Shown in pieces: positions 25,185 to 32,741 of a stretch of DNA of 64,000 nt. Position numbers and translations under genes: made by a program. Position 1 is the stretch's first letter. Every line of letters starts with the position of its first letter. Location of the stretch: the NCBI GenBank assembly GCA_035518635.1, contig DATIXI010000011.1:62001-126000 (forward strand), written 5' to 3'. The notes under the pieces were generated by a model that saw only the letters and a program-made list of their open reading frames with translations, was not told the DNA's origin and ran no database searches. The DNA comes from AC-32 sp035518635 (GTDB lineage: Bacteria; Actinomycetota; Thermoleophilia; Gaiellales; Gaiellaceae).

Positions 25185-26081
25185 TCACAAGGCGAGCAGA
25201 AGCTGCTCCGGCTCGGGCTCGGGCGCGATCGGCGTCCTGCGCCGGTCGCGCACGCCGTGCCGGCGGGCGAGCACTGCGACCTCGGCGCGGATCGGCTTCA
25301 CCTGCTCCGAGCCGAGGTAGGCGCGACGGGAGTAGAGGCGCTCGTAGCGGTCGAGCTGCTCCGGAAAGTCGCGCGCGAGCGCCTCGAGGAAGTGTTCCCG
25401 CGTGCCCGGGCGCAGGAAGAGGAGGTTCGACCAGATCCCGCAGGCGCCCACCTCGCGGGCGGCGCGCACGACCTCCTCGAGCTGCTCGGGCCGATCGGAG
25501 ATCCCGGGAAGGATCGGCGCCATGCCGACGCTCGCCTTGATCCCCGCCTCGACGAGGGCCTTCAGCGCGCGAAGCCGCTGGCGGGGATGCGCGGTGCCCG
25601 GCTCGGTCCGCCGCCAGACCTCCTCGTCCAGCGTCGGGATCGAGAACGTGACGGACACCTCGGCGTGGCGAGCCGCTTCGGCGAGGACATCGACGTCCCG
25701 TACGATCAGCGGCCCGCGGGTGATCAGGCTGAACGGGTTCGACGCGTCGGCGAGCGCCTCGATGCAGCCCCGCGTGAGCCGGTAGCGGCCCTCGGCCGGC
25801 TGGTACGGGTCGGTGGCCGCGCCGATCGCGACGGGCTCTCGCTCCCAGCTGGCCCTCGCGAGCTCGCGGCGCAGGACCTCGACGACGTTCGTCTTGACCC
25901 GGATCGAGCTGCCGTAGCGATCGTCGAACGGCCGTTCGGCCCGTAGCTCGAAGGCGCGCACGTAGCAGAACGTGCAGCGGTGGACGCAGCCCATGTACGG
26001 GTTCAGCGACCACGTGAACGCCATCCCCTTGACGCGGTTGAGCGCCGCCTTGCACGGCTCCTCGCGGTACTCGGCTCGCAC
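25185..26081 (-). CDS. Rv2578c-family radical SAM protein
   Basis: A radical SAM enzyme of the Rv2578c/SPL-like group. The N-terminus has YREEPCKAALNRVKGMAFTW, then NPYMGCVHRCTFCYVRAFE with the CxxxCxxC cluster motif, VKTNVVEVLRRELAR and GAATDPYQPAEGRYRLTR. An ATG at 26099 exists, but GTG 26081 is preferred: a near-perfect -10 (TATACT) lies 6 nt before it, and the ATG would fall inside an SOS box. The product is then 298 aa. The reaction is unknown; the operator and family suggest a role in the DNA-damage response. Confidence 0.85.
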   Translation of the reverse strand: MRAEYREEPCKAALNRVKGMAFTWSLNPYMGCVHRCTFCYVRAFELRAERPFDDRYGSSIRVKTNVVEVLRRELARASWEREPVAIGAATDPYQPAEGRYRLTRGCIEALADASNPFSLITRGPLIVRDVDVLAEAARHAEVSVTFSIPTLDEEVWRRTEPGTAHPRQRLRALKALVEAGIKASVGMAPILPGISDRPEQLEEVVRAAREVGACGIWSNLLFLRPGTREHFLEALARDFPEQLDRYERLYSRRAYLGSEQVKPIRAEVAVLARRHGVRDRRRTPIAPEPEPEQLLLAL

Positions 26082-26087
26082 CGGGAG

Positions 26088-26093
26088 AGTATA
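26088..26093 (-). promoter_or_regulatory. -10 box of the radical SAM gene
   Basis: TATACT on the minus strand, 6 nt before GTG 26081 and directly downstream of the SOS box. Confidence 0.55.
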
Positions 26094-26105
26094 GAACATA
26101 CGTTC
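26094..26105. promoter_or_regulatory. LexA (SOS) box
   Basis: GAAC-ATAC-GTTC is a perfect GAAC-N4-GTTC palindrome. On the minus strand it reads CGAACGTATGTTCT, one mismatch from the Gram-positive consensus CGAACRNRYGTTYC. It lies just upstream of the TATACT box and would block the radical SAM promoter. It is also 19 bp from the divergent MBL gene start, so it could control both. Confidence 0.65.
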
Positions 26106-26123
26106 GTGTAGACGCCGCGACCT

Positions 26124-27074
26124 ATGATCTCGCCGCTCGTGGACGAACTGGCCGGCGGCATCCTGCGCGTCACCTTCCCGCTCCCGCTCGGGATCGACCA
26201 CGTGCACTGCTACCTGCTCCCGGGCACCGATGGGTGGACCCTCGTCGACACCGGCCTCGGGCTTCCGGGCGCCGAGGATCGCTGGCGGGAGGTGCTGGCG
26301 GAACTCGAAAGGCCGGTGGCGCGGATCGTCGTCACGCACTTCCACCCCGACCACGCCGGCGGCGGCGAGATCGTCCAGGGGCTGACCGGCGCGCCGGTGC
26401 TCCAGGGCGCGCGCGACTACGAGCTCTGCGAGCGCGTCTGGGGGCGCGAGGACTGGTCCGACCGGATGGCCGGGTATCTGCAGGCAAACGGCCTTCCCGC
26501 GGAGATCGCCGAGGAGCTGCGCCAGGAGTCGCGCACGCTCGCCCCGTTCATCCGCTTCGCGCGCGAACCCGAGCGGATCGGCGAGGGCGACGACGTCGAC
26601 GGCTGGCGCGTGCTCGAGCTCCCCGGCCACGCCGACGGCCACATCGCCCTCTTCCGTGGCGGCGTGCTCGTCGCGGGCGACCACCTGCTCGCTCGGATCA
26701 CGCCGACGGTCGGCCTCTACCCGGAGTCGAGGCCCGACCCGCTCGGCGACTTCCTCGAGTCGCTCGCACGGACGATCGAGCTCGCGCCCTCGTACGCGCT
26801 CCCGGGCCACAACGAGCCTCTGGAAGAGCCGGTCGCCCGTGCCCGCGAGATCGTCGACCACCACCGCGTTCGCCTGGACGAGGCTGCCGCGGCTCTCGCA
26901 GCGGGAGCGAGGACCGGCTACGAGGTCTCGCTCGCGCTCTTCGACGCAAACCTCGACCCGAGCGGCCGCCGATTCGCCCTCGCGGAGTCGCTCGCGCACC
27001 TGGAGCGGCTCGTGCGCGAGGGCCGCGCCCGGCGCTCCGGGGACGGCGGCGCCGTCTCCTATACTGGGACGTAG
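26124..27074 (+). CDS. Metallo-beta-lactamase-fold hydrolase
   Basis: A glyoxalase II-like MBL hydrolase of 316 residues with a binuclear metal site. Motifs include HVHCYLLPGTDGWTLVDTG, VVTHFHPDHAGGGEI (HxHxDH), LELPGHADGHIALF and a VLVAGDHLL loop. A C-terminal helical extension contains SYALPGHNEPL, which carries the last His. The substrate is unknown. It is divergent from the radical SAM gene across the SOS box. Confidence 0.87.
   Translation: MISPLVDELAGGILRVTFPLPLGIDHVHCYLLPGTDGWTLVDTGLGLPGAEDRWREVLAELERPVARIVVTHFHPDHAGGGEIVQGLTGAPVLQGARDYELCERVWGREDWSDRMAGYLQANGLPAEIAEELRQESRTLAPFIRFAREPERIGEGDDVDGWRVLELPGHADGHIALFRGGVLVAGDHLLARITPTVGLYPESRPDPLGDFLESLARTIELAPSYALPGHNEPLEEPVARAREIVDHHRVRLDEAAAALAAGARTGYEVSLALFDANLDPSGRRFALAESLAHLERLVREGRARRSGDGGAVSYTGT
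27060..27065 (+). promoter_or_regulatory. -10 box upstream of the CorC-like gene
   Basis: TATACT in the last codons of the MBL gene. It would start a leader of about 55 nt before GTG 27128. The leader ends in a GCCCC/GGGGC hairpin (27111-27127) abutting the start codon. Confidence 0.4.
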
Positions 27075-27127
27075 ATCCTGTTGGACGACGACAGACCGCC
27101 TAGTACCCGAGCCCCGGAGAGCGGGGC

Positions 27128-28438
27128 GTGACTCTCTTCTTCGAACTCCTCGCCGTTGCGGCCCTGATCGCGCTGAACGCGTTCTTCGTCGCGGGCGAGT
27201 ACGGGCTCGTGACCGCGCGCCGCACGCGCATCCGCGAGCTCGAGGAGCAGGGCAACCGCCGCGCGCGGTCTGTGCTGCAGATCACCGCCGACCCGCCGCG
27301 GTTCATCGCCGCGATGCAGCTCGGCGTCACCGCCACCAGCCTGGCGATCGGCGCCGTCGGCGAGCAGGTTCTCGCGAAGATCTTCGACCCGTTCCTCGCG
27401 ACCGCGATCGCTTTCGCGCTCGCGTTCCTGATCATCACGTTCCTCCACGTCGTGCTCGGCGAGCTGGTGCCGAAGGGCATCGCGCTGCGGTACTCCGAGA
27501 GGACGGCGCTCGCCGTCTCGGCGCCCGTGCGGGGCTTCTTCATCGTCCTCAAGCCGCTGATCTGGTTCCTCCAGCGCTCGAGCGAGCTGACGCTGCGCGC
27601 GCTCGGGGTCGAGCCGCCGGGCGGCGAGGACCTCGTGCACTCCGAGGCCGAGCTGAAGATGCTCGTCTCCCAGTCGACCGAGCAGGGCGAGATCGAGGAG
27701 CAGGAGCAGGAGATGCTCTACAAGGTGTTCGACTTCGCCGACAAGGAGGCCTCTGACGTGATGGTGCCGCGGCCCGACGTGGTGGCGCTGTCGGTCGAGC
27801 TGCCGCCCGAGGAGGCGCTCGCCGCGGTGATCGACTCGCCGTACACGCGCTATCCCGTCTACCGCAGCTCGCTCGACGACATCGCCGGGGTGCTGCACGT
27901 GCGCGACCTCTTCTCGGCGCTCGTCGACCGCGGGATCGCGGGGGTACAGCTCGAGCAGCTGCTGCGGCCCGCCCACATCGTCCCCGAGACGAAGGACCTC
28001 GCGGCGCTGCTGACCGAGTTCCGGCGGACGAACCAGCACATGGCGATCGTGGTCGACGAGTACGGCGAGCTCGAGGGCATCGTCACGCTCGAGGACCTGC
28101 TCGAGGAGATCGTCGGCGAGATCGAGGACGAGTTCGACCTGCCGGACGAGTCGATCGAGCGGCTCGAAGACGGCCGCATGCGCATCGCCGGCACCTTCCC
28201 GGTCGACGACTTCAACGAGCAGCTTCACCGCGAGCTGCCGATCGAGGACTACCACACGATCGGCGGGCTGGTCTTCGGCCTCCTCGGCCGTGCGCCCGAG
28301 CCCGGCGACGAGGTCGAGCACGACGGTTGCCGCTTCAAGGTGCTGGAGGTCGAGGGCTCGAGGATCCAGCGGCTCGAGGTCGAGCTCACGCGGCACACGC
28401 CGGGGACGGACAAGGAGCGACTCGAAGAGGCGTCGTAG
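27128..28438 (+). CDS. CNNM/CorC-HlyC-family membrane protein with CBS pair
   Basis: An integral membrane protein of the CNNM (DUF21) type, associated with Mg2+/Co2+ transport in other bacteria. The 436-residue order is: a CNNM transmembrane domain of about 180 residues with AALIALNAFFVAGEYGLVTAR and HVVLGELVPKGIALRYSER, two CBS domains (VMVPRPDVVALS, then HMAIVVDEYGELEGIVTLED), and a C-terminal CorC_HlyC domain (FPVDDFNEQLHREL). The GTG start directly follows a small hairpin. Confidence 0.9.
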   Translation: MTLFFELLAVAALIALNAFFVAGEYGLVTARRTRIRELEEQGNRRARSVLQITADPPRFIAAMQLGVTATSLAIGAVGEQVLAKIFDPFLATAIAFALAFLIITFLHVVLGELVPKGIALRYSERTALAVSAPVRGFFIVLKPLIWFLQRSSELTLRALGVEPPGGEDLVHSEAELKMLVSQSTEQGEIEEQEQEMLYKVFDFADKEASDVMVPRPDVVALSVELPPEEALAAVIDSPYTRYPVYRSSLDDIAGVLHVRDLFSALVDRGIAGVQLEQLLRPAHIVPETKDLAALLTEFRRTNQHMAIVVDEYGELEGIVTLEDLLEEIVGEIEDEFDLPDESIERLEDGRMRIAGTFPVDDFNEQLHRELPIEDYHTIGGLVFGLLGRAPEPGDEVEHDGCRFKVLEVEGSRIQRLEVELTRHTPGTDKERLEEAS

Positions 28439-28481
28439 GTACCCTTGCCCGCGACGGGGTTCCCGAACTGGTGAGGAGACT

Positions 28482-28850
28482 ATGAAGCGCTTGCTGTACC
28501 TGCTCGTGGCCGCAGCCGCGGTCACGGCGACCGTCATCGTGGTCGCACCGTTCGCCGCCGCGCACCCCGCGGCCAAGCAGAAGACGACGACCATCAAGGT
28601 CACCGCCAAGGAGTACAAGTTCATCCTCTCGAAGAAGAGCGCGCCCGCCGGGGTCGTGATCTTCAAGGTCGTGAACAAGGGCAAGATCGCCCACGACTTC
28701 AAGATCAACGGGAAGAAGACGCCGAACATCAAGCCCGGCAAGTCGGCCAAGCCGCTCAAGGTGACGCTGAAGAAGGGGAAGTACCCCTACAAGTGCACGA
28801 TCGACAGCCATGCCCTGTTCGGCATGAAGGGCACGTTCAAGGTCACCTAG
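28482..28850 (+). CDS. Secreted cupredoxin-like copper protein
   Basis: A small blue-copper-like protein of 122 residues. A signal peptide (LYLLVAAAAVTATVIVVAPFAAA) is followed by a cupredoxin fold. The probable ligands are His in KIAHDFKI, Cys and His in YKCTIDSHALFGM, and the Met just after. This spacing is typical of type 1 copper sites. The domain is very Lys-rich. A GAGGAG Shine-Dalgarno precedes the ATG. Its stop shares CTAG with the convergent mec gene. Confidence 0.82.
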   Translation: MKRLLYLLVAAAAVTATVIVVAPFAAAHPAAKQKTTTIKVTAKEYKFILSKKSAPAGVVIFKVVNKGKIAHDFKINGKKTPNIKPGKSAKPLKVTLKKGKYPYKCTIDSHALFGMKGTFKVT

Positions 28851-29221
28851 GACTCGAGGTCGAGCTCGGCGATCTCGCCGCCTGTTATCCGCCAGGCGGC
28901 GAGCTCGTCCGTGCCCAGCGAGAGGATCAGGTAGGGTCGCCCCTCCCAGAGCCCGATGTTCTGGACGTCGGTCCGCGAGGGCCGAGGCGGCGAGGAGAGG
29001 TGCGAGTGGAAAACGGCGAGCTCGTAGCCCTCGTCCTCGAGGAACCAGTTCTCGGGCTCGGTCTCGAGCTCGAAGCGGTACGGGCTCTCGGCCGCGTTCC
29101 GCGCCGGGATGTACCGCTCGGCCTCGCCGTCGCGAAGGACCACGAGCCCGCAGGCCTCGTTCGGGTCCTCCGCCCGCGCGTGCGCCTCGAGCTCGGCCCG
29201 GATCTCGGCCGGGATCACCAC
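28847..29221 (-). CDS. mec: JAMM/MPN metallopeptidase of the Mec type
   Basis: A zinc peptidase that releases cysteine from the CysO-cysteine adduct in the mycobacterial pathway. The JAMM motif is complete: Glu22 in NEACGLVV, and HSHLSSPPRPSRTD with H72, H74, S82 and D85 (HxH-x7-S-x2-D). At 124 residues it is a minimal stand-alone JAMM protein. It is the last gene of the moeZ-cysO-cysM-mec operon and overlaps cysM by 7 nt. It could also remove the unusual tail of the CysO encoded here. Confidence 0.9.
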   Translation of the reverse strand: MVIPAEIRAELEAHARAEDPNEACGLVVLRDGEAERYIPARNAAESPYRFELETEPENWFLEDEGYELAVFHSHLSSPPRPSRTDVQNIGLWEGRPYLILSLGTDELAAWRITGGEIAELDLES

Positions 29222-30153
29222 CAGACGGAGCTCTCCATCTCGGTCTCGGGGTCGGCTGCGTCCCAGAACGGGGCGGAGAGGTACTTCCAGCCGGCGTCGG
29301 CGAGGATCGCGACCACGACACCCTCGTCGAGCTCGGCAGCCAGCTTCCGGGCCGCGTGGACGACGGCGCCGGCGGAGACCCCGGCGAAGACGCCCTCGCG
29401 CCCGAGCAGCTCGCGCAGGCCGGCCACGGCCTCGGCGTTCGAGACGAGCAGCTTCCGGTCGAGCTTCGAGACGTCGAGGATCGGCGGGACGTAGCCGTCC
29501 TCGAGCGAGCGGAGGCCCATGACCGGGTCGCCTGGAAGCGGCTCGGCTGCCGCGACGACGACGTCGGGAAACTGCTCGCGCACGCGCGCGCCTGCGCCCA
29601 TCAGTGTCCCGCCGGTCCCGAGACCCGCGACGAGCACGTCCACGCGGTCGAGCGCCTCGGCGATCTCAGCACCGGTCCCCTCGTAGTGGGCGCCAGGGTT
29701 CGCCTCGTTCGCGTACTGGAACAGCATGTGGTAGCGGGGCTCGCGCTCCGCCAGCTCGAGCGCGGCGCGAACGGCTCCGTTCGAGCCCTCCTCGCCCGGC
29801 GACTCGACGATGCGCGCCCCGTAGAGCCGGAGCAGGCGCCTTCGTTCCTCGGTCACGTTCTCCGGCAGCACGCAGGTGAGCCGGTAGCCCTTGAGGCGGG
29901 CGACGAGCGCGAGCGAGATCCCGGTGTTGCCGCTCGTCGGCTCGAGCAACTCCCGCCCGGGCTCGAGCTCGCCGCGCCGCTCGGCCGCCTCGACCATGGC
30001 CACGGCGATGCGGTCCTTGATCGAGCCGGTCGGGTTCTGGCCCTCAAGCTTCGCGTAGAGCGTGACCTCGGGCTTCGGGCTCAGCCGCGCCAGCTCGACG
30101 AGCGGCGTGTTGCCGACTAATGCGAGGAGCCCCGACGTGTCCGTTCTAGCCAC
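29215..30153 (-). CDS. cysM: CysM-type cysteine synthase (CysO-dependent)
   Basis: A PLP enzyme that makes cysteine from O-phosphoserine or O-acetylserine and a sulfur donor. The Schiff-base Lys is in PTGSIKDRIA, with PTSGNTGISLALVA and GLGTGGTLMG for cofactor phosphate binding. The 312-residue length and context with cysO, mec and moeZ match the mycobacterial CysM, which uses thiocarboxylated CysO rather than sulfide. The GTG start lies inside the last codons of cysO. The start region was shaped by the inserted repeat, so its ribosome-binding site is poor. Confidence 0.92.
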   Translation of the reverse strand: MARTDTSGLLALVGNTPLVELARLSPKPEVTLYAKLEGQNPTGSIKDRIAVAMVEAAERRGELEPGRELLEPTSGNTGISLALVARLKGYRLTCVLPENVTEERRRLLRLYGARIVESPGEEGSNGAVRAALELAEREPRYHMLFQYANEANPGAHYEGTGAEIAEALDRVDVLVAGLGTGGTLMGAGARVREQFPDVVVAAAEPLPGDPVMGLRSLEDGYVPPILDVSKLDRKLLVSNAEAVAGLRELLGREGVFAGVSAGAVVHAARKLAAELDEGVVVAILADAGWKYLSAPFWDAADPETEMESSVWW

Positions 30154-30451
30154 GGCCCAGGGACTGTCCCCGGGACATGGCGCCTCCGGCCATGGCCGGA
30201 AGCAGGACGATCTGCGAGCCCTCGCCGACGGGCGTGTCCAGGCCCTGCCTGGTGCGGACGTCCTCGCCCTCGACGTAGACGTTCACGAACGGCGCGAGCT
30301 CGGCGTCGCCCTCGAGCAGCTGCCCGCGAAGCGCAGGAAACCGGCTCATCAGGTCGTCGAGCAGCTCGCGCACCGTGCCGCCGCGAGCCTCGACCTCGCG
30401 TGCGCCCTCGGTCTCGCCGCGCAGCGTCGGCGGGATGCGGATCGTGCTCAG
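30146..30451 (-). CDS. cysO: CysO-type ubiquitin-like sulfur carrier with C-terminal extension
   Basis: A beta-grasp sulfur carrier whose C-terminal glycine is adenylated and thiocarboxylated by MoeZ and used by CysM. Family marks are IRIPPTLRG, PFVNVYVEGEDVRT and the C-terminal VLLPAMAGG. In working carriers the Gly-Gly is the very end. Here it is at residues 89-90 and is followed by 11 more (AMSRGQSLGRG) encoded by a dispersed palindromic repeat. The start is a CTG overlapping the moeZ stop (CTGA), with an AGGGG 7 nt upstream; no ATG/GTG/TTG is suitably placed. Confidence 0.88.
   Translation of the reverse strand: MSTIRIPPTLRGETEGAREVEARGGTVRELLDDLMSRFPALRGQLLEGDAELAPFVNVYVEGEDVRTRQGLDTPVGEGSQIVLLPAMAGGAMSRGQSLGRG
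30153..30184 (-). repeat. GGGACAGTCCC-type palindromic repeat, copy 3 (at the cysO 3' end)
   Basis: The minus strand reads TCCCGGGGACAGTCCCTGGG. It encodes the cysO tail after Gly-Gly and reaches the start codon of cysM. It is the copy with the clearest functional consequence. Confidence 0.7.
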
Positions 30452-31611
30452 TGCCCGACCCCTGCGCAGAACTCGACGTAGTCGACGTAGTCCATGATCG
30501 ACGGGTCCTCGCCGCACACCGGGCAGGCGGGATCGCGCCGGAGCTTCATCTCCTGGAACTCGCCCGAGAGCGCGTCGTAGAGCAGCAGCCGGCCGATCAG
30601 CGGGTCGCCGATCCCGAGCGCGAGCTTGAGCGCTTCGGTGGCCTGGATCGAGCCGATCACGCCCGGCAGCACGCCGAGCACGCCGCCCTCGGCGCAGCTG
30701 GGCGCGAGCTCGGGCGGCGGCGGCTGCGGGAACAGGCAGCGATAGCACGGGCCCGAGCCGGGCTTGAAGACCGTCACCTGGCCCTCGAAGCGGAAGATCG
30801 AGCCGTGCACGACCGGGATGTCGTGCCAGACAGAGGCGTCGTTGACGAGGTAGCGGGTCGGGAAGTTGTCGGCGCCGTCGACGATCACGTCCCAGCCGGG
30901 CTCGAGGATTCGCTCGATGTTCTCCGAGGTCAGGCGTTCGCGGAACGCCACCACCTCGACGTCCGGGTTCAGGCCCTCGATCCGGCGGCGCGCCGAGTCG
31001 GTCTTGGGCTCCCCGAGCGAGTCCGTCGAGTGCGCGATCTGCCGCTGGAGGTTCGTCTCGTCGACGACGTCCGCGTCGACGATCCCCAGGCGCCCGACGC
31101 CAGCGGCCGCGAGATAGAGCGAGGCCGGCGATCCCAGCCCGCCCGCCCCGATCAGCAAGATCCGCGAGTCGAGCAGCTTGAGCTGTCCCTCCTCGCCGAC
31201 CTCCGGGATCAGGAGGTGGCGGCTGTAGCGCGTCTGCCGCGCGGGACCGAGCGTCCGGGGGAGCTCGGTGGGGAGGCCGTTCCGCTGCCAGTCGACGTAG
31301 CCGCCCGCGAGCGAGACCGGGCGCTCGTAGCCGAGCTCGGCGAGCGTCTTCGCGGCGAACGCCGAGCGGTTGCCCGCGGCGCAGTAGATGACGAGCGGCT
31401 GCGAGCGGTCGGGAGCGGCGTTCTCGATCCGCGACTCGAGGTTCCCGCGCGGCACGTGGACGGCGCCGGGGATCCGGCCCTGCGCCCACTCGTCCGGCTC
31501 GCGCACATCGACGAGCAGCGCGCCCTCGGCGAGCATCGCCTGAGCGGCGTTCGCGTCGACCTCCTCGATCGAGGCGCGCGCGGACTGGAGCAGCTCACGG
31601 TACGTCGGCAT
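30448..31611 (-). CDS. moeZ: MoeZ/MoeB-like adenylyltransferase with N-terminal rhodanese domain
   Basis: Activates the CysO C-terminus by adenylation and transfers sulfur to it. Residues about 1-115 are a rhodanese domain with the persulfide Cys near 77 (VIYCAAGNRSAF). Residues about 125-375 are the E1-like domain with LLIGAGGLGSPASLYLAAAG, the Cys in PSCAEGGVLGVLPG and zinc ligands CYRC and CPVC. In mycobacterial MoeZ the rhodanese domain is C-terminal, so the order is swapped here. It is the first gene of the cysteine operon, with a TACAAT box 8 nt before ATG. Confidence 0.92.
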   Translation of the reverse strand: MPTYRELLQSARASIEEVDANAAQAMLAEGALLVDVREPDEWAQGRIPGAVHVPRGNLESRIENAAPDRSQPLVIYCAAGNRSAFAAKTLAELGYERPVSLAGGYVDWQRNGLPTELPRTLGPARQTRYSRHLLIPEVGEEGQLKLLDSRILLIGAGGLGSPASLYLAAAGVGRLGIVDADVVDETNLQRQIAHSTDSLGEPKTDSARRRIEGLNPDVEVVAFRERLTSENIERILEPGWDVIVDGADNFPTRYLVNDASVWHDIPVVHGSIFRFEGQVTVFKPGSGPCYRCLFPQPPPPELAPSCAEGGVLGVLPGVIGSIQATEALKLALGIGDPLIGRLLLYDALSGEFQEMKLRRDPACPVCGEDPSIMDYVDYVEFCAGVGH

Positions 31612-31619
31612 CGCTTTCG

Positions 31620-31625
31620 ATTGTA
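31620..31625 (-). promoter_or_regulatory. -10 box of the moeZ-cysO-cysM-mec operon
   Basis: TACAAT on the minus strand, 8 nt before ATG 31611; predicts a leaderless operon transcript. Confidence 0.5.
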
Positions 31626-31655
31626 TAGCGGCCGGTCAAGCCCGCCGCGCGCGGC

Positions 31656-31661
31656 TATCTT
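31656..31661 (+). promoter_or_regulatory. -10 box of the TPR gene
   Basis: TATCTT, 6 nt before GTG 31668. Confidence 0.4.
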
Positions 31662-31667
31662 CTCGAG

Positions 31668-32633
31668 GTGAGTCCCCGGGGGCGCGTCTTCATCCTGGTC
31701 ATGCTCGCGGCGGTCGTCGCCTCGGGGGTCGTCGTGATCGGCGTGCTCGCGACGCGGAGCGACGTGCCGTCCGTCAAGCCGCGCACCGGCTCGCCGCCGA
31801 TCGCGCTCGACCTCGGCCTCCGCACCGACACTGAGGCGCGCCAGCTCGAACGGGCCGAGATCCTCTACGACCGCGCACACCAGCCGAAGAGCGCCGCGAG
31901 GATCTTCGGCCGCTACTCCTCGCTGGAGGCGCAGGTCGGCTCGGCGATCGCCGCCTGGCCGAGCGGAACGCTCGCCCGCCTGCAGACGCTCTCCGCGGAG
32001 TACCCGCGGAGCGCGCTCGTCGCGCTCCACCTCGGCCTCGCGCTCTACTGGTACCGGCGCGACGCCGACGCAGTCCAGGCGTGGCGGTCGGCCGAGGCGC
32101 TCCAGCCGGACTCGTTCTACGCCGTCCGCGCGGCCGACTTCCTCCACCCGCGCTTCGCACCGGGGCTCCCGGACTTCGTGCCGTCGACGGTGCCGCCGAC
32201 CCGCATCCGCGCGCTGCCGCCCGCACAGCGCGTCGCGGCGCTCGCCGCGGCGGCACGCACCGGAGGGGCGAACGCGAAGCTCCTCTACGGCGCCGCCCTC
32301 CAGCACCTGGATCGGCCGCGCTCGGCGGAGAAGCAGTTCGCGGCCGCGGCGCGCAGGGCCCAGAACGACCCGGACGCGCACGTCGCCGCCGCGGTCGGGC
32401 TCTTCGACAAGGACGACCCCTCGGCCGCGTTCGGTCGGCTCGGCCCGCTGGTGCGCATCTTCCCGCACGCGCCGACCGTCCGGTTCCACCTCGGGCTGCT
32501 GCTCCTCTGGATCGGCCAGGTCGACCGCGCCCGCGCGGAGCTCCGGCAGGCCCACGACGAGAGCCCGGACTCCACGATCGGCAGGCAGGCCGCCTCGTAT
32601 CTCTCTGCCCTGCGCATGGTTGGGACCCCCTGA
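31668..32633 (+). CDS. Membrane-anchored TPR protein
   Basis: A 321-residue protein with an N-terminal membrane anchor (about residues 7-27). The rest is helical and Ala/Arg-rich, with tetratricopeptide-like units such as ALVALHLGLALYWYRRDADA and TVRFHLGLLLLWIGQVDRAR. No enzymatic motif is present; a protein-interaction role outside the membrane is likely. It is divergent from moeZ and precedes rpoD. Confidence 0.72.
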   Translation: MSPRGRVFILVMLAAVVASGVVVIGVLATRSDVPSVKPRTGSPPIALDLGLRTDTEARQLERAEILYDRAHQPKSAARIFGRYSSLEAQVGSAIAAWPSGTLARLQTLSAEYPRSALVALHLGLALYWYRRDADAVQAWRSAEALQPDSFYAVRAADFLHPRFAPGLPDFVPSTVPPTRIRALPPAQRVAALAAAARTGGANAKLLYGAALQHLDRPRSAEKQFAAAARRAQNDPDAHVAAAVGLFDKDDPSAAFGRLGPLVRIFPHAPTVRFHLGLLLLWIGQVDRARAELRQAHDESPDSTIGRQAASYLSALRMVGTP

Positions 32634-32741
32634 CCGCGAAATGAGCCGTTCGGCCTATTGGCATCCGTCCGGTGCTCATGAGAGAGTTCCGCATCCGCAA
32701 CGGCGCGTGCCGACCGTCACAAAGCCCAGAGAGGAGCCGCT

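Noticed and set aside
26099..26099. ATG 26099 as start of the radical SAM gene
   Set aside because: It lies inside the SOS box and upstream of the TATACT box, so it would not be on the predicted transcript; GTG 26081 fits better.
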